64,000 nt of DNA, from positions 62,001 through 126,000 of the forward strand of contig NZ_QICJ01000006.1 of NCBI RefSeq assembly GCF_003201105.1, in the 5' to 3' direction. This document shows, one piece after another, positions 59,020-64,000 of this stretch (position 1 is the stretch's first letter; the number at the start of each line of letters is the position of its first letter). The position numbers and the translations under genes were made by a program. A model generated the notes under the pieces. That model searched no databases. It had not been told where the DNA came from and worked only from the letters and a program-made list of their open reading frames with translations. The DNA comes from Dyella sp. AtDHG13 (GTDB taxonomy: Bacteria > Pseudomonadota > Gammaproteobacteria > Xanthomonadales > Rhodanobacteraceae).

Positions 59020-61304
59020 TCGGTCGGGGCTTGAGAGGGGGCCGGTTGACTGAGGCGACCGACGATGGCGTCCAGCGCACGGTCGAACAGTGCGGTGGAT
59101 TCAAGCACGCGCGCCGTGGCGCTGGCGAGTGCCTGGGCCAGTTCGTGCGGCGCGTAGTCGGCCACCTTCAGGCCGCGACGGTTCACGAACAGATAGCGGC
59201 CGCTCATCGGGCTGATCCACGACAGCTTGGCGCGCTCAATGGTTTCCGGGCCGGTCACGAACTCCAGCCAGGTGCCGGGCTTGAGCTCGGCCACCAGCTG
59301 CATCTCCGGCGTATCGACCGGTGCTTCCGGCTCCGGCTCGCTGCGCGCCAGCTCCGCCTCGGACTCGGCGATGGGCTGGATGCTCTCGGGAATGGGCAGG
59401 CTGGTAGATTCCTCCACCGCCTGCACGTCGGCCTCCGGCACGGCTTCGCCGAGCTGGTGGCGGTAGTACGTGTGCAGTTGGGCCAGCAGGCGGTCGATGT
59501 CGCTTTCCTGGAAGGCCACGTTGGCCAGGCCGCGGCGCAGCGCGCGCTCGATGCCGGGCAGCATCTGGCGCAGCGCGCGGCGCTCATCGAGCGTGCGCGC
59601 AGGCTTGGTGCTGTCGATGAAGTCGTTGGCGAAGCGCAGGGCGTCGCGGAACTCGCTCGATTCCTCGCCCTGGCGCAGGATGGTCAGCACCAGGTAGTTC
59701 GCCCAGGCACGCGACAGGATGCCGTGGATCAGCGGCGGCAGGTTATGGCCGTCTATACGGCTCAGGATTTCCCGCGCGGCGCGGCGGCGCGCCTGTTCCA
59801 GCTTCTCGCGCCCGCGCGTGGATTCGGCCACGCGCTGCTCGGCCAGCTCGGCGCGGCGGCGGCTGATGTCCTGGAATTCCTGCAGCTCGGCGCACAGGCG
59901 CTCGAAGATGGTCATGTCATCGTCGAAGTCCTGCAGCAGGCGGTCGACGATGGACTTGATCTTGTCGTGCAGGCGATGGTCGCGATCGGATTCCGCCGAC
60001 CAGCCCTTGGCGGCGTCGGCCAGCGCATCGAGCAGGCGGCGCGCCGGATGCTGGCGGTGCGCGAACAGCTTGCGGTCGAGGATCGCGGCCTTGAGGTACG
60101 GAATCTGCAGGCGCGCCAGCAACACCTGCATGTCGGTCGGCAGGTTGCGGTCTTCGAGGATGAACTCGAACAGCATGCCGACCAGGTCGATGGTGTCCTC
60201 GTCGATGGTCGACACCTGGCTCGGCTTTTCGCCGCGCAGGGAGCCGATCTGGGCGAGCAGGTGCTCCTTCAGGTGCTGCACTTCGCTGGCCAGCTCGGCC
60301 GCATTGCCGTTGTTCACCGGCATCTGTTGGCTGATGGCGGCCTGGCTTTGCAGCACGCTGAGCGCACCGATCAATTCATTGGCGCTGGGCAACTGCACCG
60401 CGCCCGCCGGCATGCGCTGGCCGACCAGCGGCGACGCGCGGCGCGCACTGAACAGCGTGCGCAGGGTCTGGATCAGTTCGCTGGAGGCGCCGGCGTCGTC
60501 TTCCGCCAGGAAGGTCGCCTCGGACGCTTCGGCGCCGCCCGCATCGCCGGCTGCCGCGGTGGCGCCTGCCATGCGGGGCGCGCCACCGGAGCGCGGAATC
60601 TCGTGGCGCAGCTGCGGCAGCACGCCGGCGCGCACCAGTTCGGCGTTGATCTCCTGGTAGAGCTCGTCCAGCGAGGCCAGCACGTAGCGGTCGAACAGCT
60701 TGTAGATGATGAGCTTGACGCGCATCTCCGCGTTGAGCTCGCGCATCGCCTGGCGGAAGGCCTGCGACAGCGCGGCCGGACCCACCGGGTTGGTGGCGTC
60801 GTCGATCTTCAGGCCGCCATAGATCACCGACAGACGCTGGTTCACGGCGAACAGTTCGCGCGTCAGGCGCGTTTCGTTCTTGCCGATCATGCTGGTGATG
60901 GCCAGCGATTCTTCCAGCTCGTTGTCGGCGACCAGGGACAGTTCCACCGAGCCCAGCGGCGGCGACACCGGGCCGCCGTTGCCGTTGCTGGTGCGGTAGC
61001 TGGAGGCGAAGTCGGACAGCTCGCGCGAGATCTGCGCCAGGAAGCTGCGCTCCACCATCGGCCGGCGCTTGCGCACTTCGCGCATGCCGTCGAAGTAATG
61101 CATCTGCGCGGCGTTGTTCTCGGCCTTTTCGGCCAGGTCGAAGAGGGCGTCGTCGACGTGCTCGAACATGCCGTTGACCAGCAGCTGCAGGCGGCGTCCG
61201 GCGATATCCCTGATGGTGTTCAAGAGGGCGCCTCCGCGCTCGCTGGAGGGATCCAGGCGCTGGGTCAGGCTGACGATATTGGATGATTCACTGGCGTCTT
61301 TCAT
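59016..61304 (-). CDS. DUF1631 protein
   Basis: A 762-residue soluble, mostly helical protein of the DUF1631 family (often misnamed thymidine phosphorylase). The N-terminal part has LLNTIRDIAGRRLQLLVNGM and FDGMREVRKRRPMVE; the middle has a low-complexity alanine/glycine stretch; the C-terminal about 75 residues (LKPGTWLEFVTG, RYLFVNRRGLKVADY) resemble a PilZ-like beta-barrel, so cyclic-di-GMP binding is possible but unproven. The start at 61304 follows a G-rich site by about 9 bases. It is coupled to nadC by a 4-base overlap. Confidence 0.82.
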   Translation of the reverse strand: MKDASESSNIVSLTQRLDPSSERGGALLNTIRDIAGRRLQLLVNGMFEHVDDALFDLAEKAENNAAQMHYFDGMREVRKRRPMVERSFLAQISRELSDFASSYRTSNGNGGPVSPPLGSVELSLVADNELEESLAITSMIGKNETRLTRELFAVNQRLSVIYGGLKIDDATNPVGPAALSQAFRQAMRELNAEMRVKLIIYKLFDRYVLASLDELYQEINAELVRAGVLPQLRHEIPRSGGAPRMAGATAAAGDAGGAEASEATFLAEDDAGASSELIQTLRTLFSARRASPLVGQRMPAGAVQLPSANELIGALSVLQSQAAISQQMPVNNGNAAELASEVQHLKEHLLAQIGSLRGEKPSQVSTIDEDTIDLVGMLFEFILEDRNLPTDMQVLLARLQIPYLKAAILDRKLFAHRQHPARRLLDALADAAKGWSAESDRDHRLHDKIKSIVDRLLQDFDDDMTIFERLCAELQEFQDISRRRAELAEQRVAESTRGREKLEQARRRAAREILSRIDGHNLPPLIHGILSRAWANYLVLTILRQGEESSEFRDALRFANDFIDSTKPARTLDERRALRQMLPGIERALRRGLANVAFQESDIDRLLAQLHTYYRHQLGEAVPEADVQAVEESTSLPIPESIQPIAESEAELARSEPEPEAPVDTPEMQLVAELKPGTWLEFVTGPETIERAKLSWISPMSGRYLFVNRRGLKVADYAPHELAQALASATARVLESTALFDRALDAIVGRLSQPAPSQAPTE

Positions 61305-61468
61305 CGCCTTCACCCCCTGAAAGTGATGCCGCCGGGCATCCTGCCGCGTACGACAATACGCCAGCCTACAATAAGGGATGGCAAGGGCCGCTGTCATTCG
61401 CCGTATCGATATATGTCGACACGTTCACAAGACGCGGGTGTTTGCGTTGCGCGGCCCCGGAAAAGGGC
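61305..61468. other. Gap between the DUF1631 and Trm112-like genes
   Basis: 164 bases, both neighbours on the minus strand. No repeat or hairpin was recognised; it probably contains the promoter of the DUF1631-nadC operon, which was not pinpointed. Confidence 0.3.
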
Positions 61469-61741
61469 TCAGGCGGCGGCCGGGAAGTCAGTGAGCTGCA
61501 AGGTTCCGATGCCCTCTTCGGGGAGCATCACCGGAATGCCGTCCTCGACCCGGTAGATGACCTTGCGGTCGGTGGTCACCAGGCCCTCGGTGAGGGGAGC
61601 GGTGACGGCCACGGCGGCCACGGTCTGCACCTGGCCGGCGGCGATGGCCTTGTTCAGGGCGTCGAGCTCCTGGCGCTGGAGCGGGCGGACGGGGACCTTG
61701 CTGACCGGGCAGCAGAGGATGTCGAGCAGGCGTTTGTCCAT
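61469..61741 (-). CDS. Trm112/YcaR-like small protein, extended and lacking one zinc-site cysteine
   Basis: A 90-residue protein. The N-terminal LLDILCCPVSKVPVRPL and the C-terminal YRVEDGIPVMLPEEG match the UPF0434/Trm112 family, whose members are about 60 residues and carry CPxC. Here the second cysteine is serine, and about 25 extra residues (LDALNKAIAAGQVQTVAA and following) sit in the middle. Trm112 proteins activate methyltransferases; YcaR lies near lpxK/kdsB in enterobacteria. It is divergent from purE. The start at 61741 is set by homology. Confidence 0.85.
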   Translation of the reverse strand: MDKRLLDILCCPVSKVPVRPLQRQELDALNKAIAAGQVQTVAAVAVTAPLTEGLVTTDRKVIYRVEDGIPVMLPEEGIGTLQLTDFPAAA

Positions 61742-61805
61742 GGGGAGCGGGATCGTGCCGAAACGCGGAAAGTCCGTACAATAACCCTTTTGGATGGCTT
61801 GGGTC

Positions 61806-62309
61806 ATGACCTCGACTTCCCTCCCGCCGCGCGTGGGTGTTGTGATGGGCTCCCGTTCGGACTGGGAAACCATGGAGCACGCCTCCAGCGTGCTGGCCGA
61901 ACTGGGCGTGGCGCACGAGGTGCGCGTGGTCTCGGCGCACCGTACCCCCGACCTGCTGTTCCAATACGCGGAAGAGGCCGTTGGCCGCGGCATCCAGGTC
62001 ATCATTGCCGGCGCCGGCGGTGCCGCCCACCTGCCGGGCATGCTGGCCGCCAAGACGCGCTTGCCCGTGTTCGGCGTGCCCGTGCAGTCGAAGGCGCTCA
62101 ATGGCATGGATTCCCTGCTTTCCATCGCCCAGATGCCGGCGGGCATCCCGGTCGGCACGCTGGCCATTGGCCGCGCCGGCGCCGTGAATGCCGGCATTCT
62201 CGCCGCCTCGGTGCTGGCCCTGCATGACCCGGTCATCGCCACGGCGCTGGACGCCTACCGCACCCGCCAGACGCAGACCGTGCTGGACCATCCGGACCCG
62301 CGCGCATGA
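61806..62309 (+). CDS. purE: N5-carboxyaminoimidazole ribonucleotide mutase
   Basis: A 167-residue class I PurE that shifts the carboxyl group of N5-CAIR to give CAIR in purine synthesis. The active-site motifs [30 protein letters not shown] and [15 protein letters not shown] are intact. The start at 61806 is preferred by homology; an ATG at 61794 is possible. It overlaps purK by 4 bases. Confidence 0.95.
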   Translation: MTSTSLPPRVGVVMGSRSDWETMEHASSVLAELGVAHEVRVVSAHRTPDLLFQYAEEAVGRGIQVIIAGAGGAAHLPGMLAAKTRLPVFGVPVQSKALNGMDSLLSIAQMPAGIPVGTLAIGRAGAVNAGILAASVLALHDPVIATALDAYRTRQTQTVLDHPDPRA

Positions 62310-63469
62310 GCGCCCGCCGTCAACCCGTGCTGGGCATTCTCGGCGGCGGCCAGCTGGCCCGCATGCTTGCGCTCGCGGCGGCCCCGCTGGGGGTGAAGAC
62401 ATTGGTGGTCGACAGCGCCGCCGACGCCTGCGCCGGGCAGGTGGCTCCGCTGGTGGTGGCGGACTGGACCGACTACGACGCGCTGGAGCACTTTGCGCGC
62501 GAAGTGGACGTGGTCACCTTCGATTTCGAGAACGTGCCGGCGGAAACCGCGCACTGGCTGGCCCAGCGCGTGGCGGTGTTTCCCGCGCCGCGCGCGCTCG
62601 CCGTGGCGCAGGATCGCCTGGCCGAGAAGACACTGTTCCGCGAATGCGGCCTGATGACGCCGGAGTTCCAGGCGGTCGACACGCGTGAGGATCTGGACCG
62701 CGCCCTGGCGACCGTCGGTGCGCCGGCCATCCTCAAGACCCGTCGCCTTGGTTACGACGGCAAGGGTCAGTTCCGCATCAAGACGCTGGCCGACGCGGAT
62801 GCCGCCTGGGCGGCCCTGGGCGCGCAGGCGCAGGCGCATGGCCTGATCCTGGAAGCCTTCGTGCCGTTCGATCGCGAACTCTCGGTGATCGCCGTGCGCA
62901 GCCGCGAGGGCGATTTCCGCACCTGGCCGCTCACGCAGAACTGGCATACCGATGGCGTGTTGTCGCTGAGCCTTGCGCCCGCTTCCGATATCGACGCGCT
63001 GCAGGCGCGGGCCACCGAACTGGTCCGCACGCTGGCGGAAAAGCTGGAATACGTCGGCGTGTTCGCGCTGGAGCTGTTCGTCAAGAACGGCGAGCTGCTC
63101 GGCAACGAGATGGCGCCGCGCGTGCACAACTCCGGCCACTGGACCATCGAAGGCGCGCTGACCAGCCAGTTCGAAAACCACGTGCGCGCCGTGCTGGGGC
63201 TGCCGCTGGGTGATACCTCGGCGCGCGGGCTGTCGGCGATGTTCAACTGGATCGGCGAACTGCCCGATGCGGCTCCCGTGCTGGAAGCCGTGGACGCGCA
63301 CTGGCACGACTACGGCAAGCAGCCCCGCGCCGGACGCAAGGTAGGACATGCCACGGTGTGCGCACCTGATGCCACGCGATTGGTCGAGCGCCTGTCCGGC
63401 ATTGCGCATGCGCTGGGGCGCGACCAGCAGGCCGATCCCGCGGTGGGCAAGCTGAAGGAAGCCCGCTAA
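62306..63469 (+). CDS. purK: N5-carboxyaminoimidazole ribonucleotide synthase
   Basis: A 387-residue ATP-grasp enzyme that makes N5-CAIR from AIR, bicarbonate and ATP, directly feeding PurE. It has the N-terminal [36 protein letters not shown], the ATP-binding [14 protein letters not shown] and [20 protein letters not shown]. Coupled to purE by the ATGA overlap. Confidence 0.96.
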   Translation: MSARRQPVLGILGGGQLARMLALAAAPLGVKTLVVDSAADACAGQVAPLVVADWTDYDALEHFAREVDVVTFDFENVPAETAHWLAQRVAVFPAPRALAVAQDRLAEKTLFRECGLMTPEFQAVDTREDLDRALATVGAPAILKTRRLGYDGKGQFRIKTLADADAAWAALGAQAQAHGLILEAFVPFDRELSVIAVRSREGDFRTWPLTQNWHTDGVLSLSLAPASDIDALQARATELVRTLAEKLEYVGVFALELFVKNGELLGNEMAPRVHNSGHWTIEGALTSQFENHVRAVLGLPLGDTSARGLSAMFNWIGELPDAAPVLEAVDAHWHDYGKQPRAGRKVGHATVCAPDATRLVERLSGIAHALGRDQQADPAVGKLKEAR

Positions 63470-63472
63470 GGG

Positions 63473-63669
63473 CCTCAAAATCTTCTGAGCGCAGACCGTT
63501 CCCTCATCGTCATCTCCGCGAAAGCGGGGATCCATTGCCTTTAAGCCATCTCGCAGCGAGTAAAGTCGCTGGATGACCAGCCTTCGTCTGTTGATGAGGC
63601 GCCTCCCGCTTTCGCGGGGATGACGATGAGGAGAAAAGTGCACTCGCACGAGATTTTGAACAGGCTCTA
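63473..63669. repeat. Dispersed palindromic repeat, long copy with outer motifs
   Basis: The inner arms 63502-63535 and 63601-63631 are inverted (CCTCATCGTCATC and GATGACGATGAGG) with the CCGCGAAAGCGGGG core. The outer flanks CCTCAAAATCTTC on the left and GAGATTTTGAACAGG on the right are also roughly inverted, giving an element of about 195 bases. It lies between the convergent ends of purK and sodB. Confidence 0.8.
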
Positions 63670-63700
63670 ATAAGGCCAGAGCATCATTCCGCGAGAAGGC

Positions 63701-63731
63701 AAAAAAAACGGGGCCTCGCGGCCCCGTTTTT
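63701..63731. terminator. Bidirectional rho-independent terminator
   Basis: The stem ACGGGGCC-TCGC-GGCCCCGT has an A run on the left and five T on the right. It ends sodB on the minus strand (with seven or more T) and can also stop purK readthrough. Confidence 0.9.
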
Positions 63732-63752
63732 CATGGCTGATGATCGAAGGAA

Positions 63753-64000
63753 TCAGGCCAGATTCTTGGCCGCGAAGTCCCAGTTCACCAGGTTCCAGAA
63801 CGCCTCGATGTACTTCGGACGGGCGTTGCGGTAATCGATATAGTACGCGTGTTCCCACACGTCGCAGGTCAGCAGCGGCTTGTCGCTGCCGGTGATCGGC
63901 GTGGCGGCGTTGGAGGTGTTGACGATGCCGAGCGAACCATCGGGGCGCTGCACCAGCCAGGTCCAGCCCGAACCGAAGTTGCCCACGGCCGACTTGGTGA
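63753..64000 (-). CDS. sodB: Iron superoxide dismutase, 3' end only
   Basis: The last 82 codons of an Fe/Mn superoxide dismutase; the gene runs off the window. [13 protein letters not shown] and [18 protein letters not shown] are present, with the metal ligands Asp and His of the DVWEHAYY motif. The end [15 protein letters not shown] resembles the Fe enzyme of Escherichia coli more than the Mn enzyme. It dismutates superoxide in the cytoplasm. Confidence 0.93.
   Translation of the reverse strand, partial: TKSAVGNFGSGWTWLVQRPDGSLGIVNTSNAATPITGSDKPLLTCDVWEHAYYIDYRNARPKYIEAFWNLVNWDFAAKNLA

Noticed and set aside
59007-61286. A 759-codon plus-strand open frame
   Set aside because: Antisense to the DUF1631 gene, with no family features and biased composition.
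1-64000. CRISPR arrays, tRNA genes, rRNA genes, phage or insertion sequences
   Set aside because: No regularly spaced direct repeats, cloverleaf-like sequences, rRNA motifs, integrase or transposase reading frames were recognised. Short tRNAs could be missed without a computed search.

Overview
The window is high-GC chromosomal DNA from a gammaproteobacterium. Gene content and order fit the Xanthomonadales, most likely Rhodanobacteraceae (Dyella, Luteibacter or Rhodanobacter relatives). The pointers are a large TonB-dependent receptor, the coaE-pilD-pilC-pilB block, petABC followed by sspA/sspB, a miaB-phoH-ybeY-corC operon, and REP-like palindromes carrying the CGTCATTCCGGC core. This assignment is inferred from the sequence alone. 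No rRNA, tRNA, CRISPR array, phage or insertion sequence was recognised.

Layout. 1-6600: a YbbA-type ABC ATPase and tesA sharing their start region, an OmpR-type regulator with a kinase whose ATPase domain is eroded, a one-chain succinyl-CoA:3-ketoacid CoA-transferase, and a secreted isoaspartyl peptidase. 6049-9761: a RegA/RegB-type redox two-component pair and a POT peptide transporter. 9996-12550: dgkA, then lemA and two TPM-domain genes. 12744-15617: the TonB receptor. 15971-19265: lgt-thyA-folA-mutT/thiE. 19267-23952 (minus strand): coaE, pilD, pilC, pilB.

24180-37609 is an accessory island between pilB and the pilin genes. It holds a remnant aminotransferase with an internal deletion, a dolichyl-phosphate-mannose-synthase-like GT2, two GT4 glycosyltransferases around an AsnB-type amidotransferase, a flippase-like membrane protein, two methyltransferases, two paralogous multi-membrane GT-C/TPR proteins resembling TMTC O-mannosyltransferases, and two different type IV pilins. 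pilB and both pilin genes have well-spaced sigma-54 promoter candidates. The reading offered here is a type IV pilus locus with its own pilin-glycosylation and surface-glycan module.

38173-43623: an S9 peptidase, a CorA transporter and an OafA-type acyltransferase with an SGNH domain. 43635-50476 (minus strand): miaB, a GNAT acetyltransferase, phoH-like, ybeY, a six-hairpin glycosidase-like protein, corC, and then a DUF4105/Lnb-type membrane protein in the slot where lnt normally sits. This suggests that the last step of lipoprotein maturation is done by Lnb rather than Lnt, which pairs with lgt in the same window.

50978-64000: a lytic transglycosylase, a DegS-like protease, the cytochrome bc1 operon petABC, sspA, sspB, a DUF3301 gene, nadC with a DUF1631 gene, a Trm112-like protein, purE-purK, and the 3' end of Fe superoxide dismutase. 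Palindromic repeats with one common core occur at seven intergenic sites.
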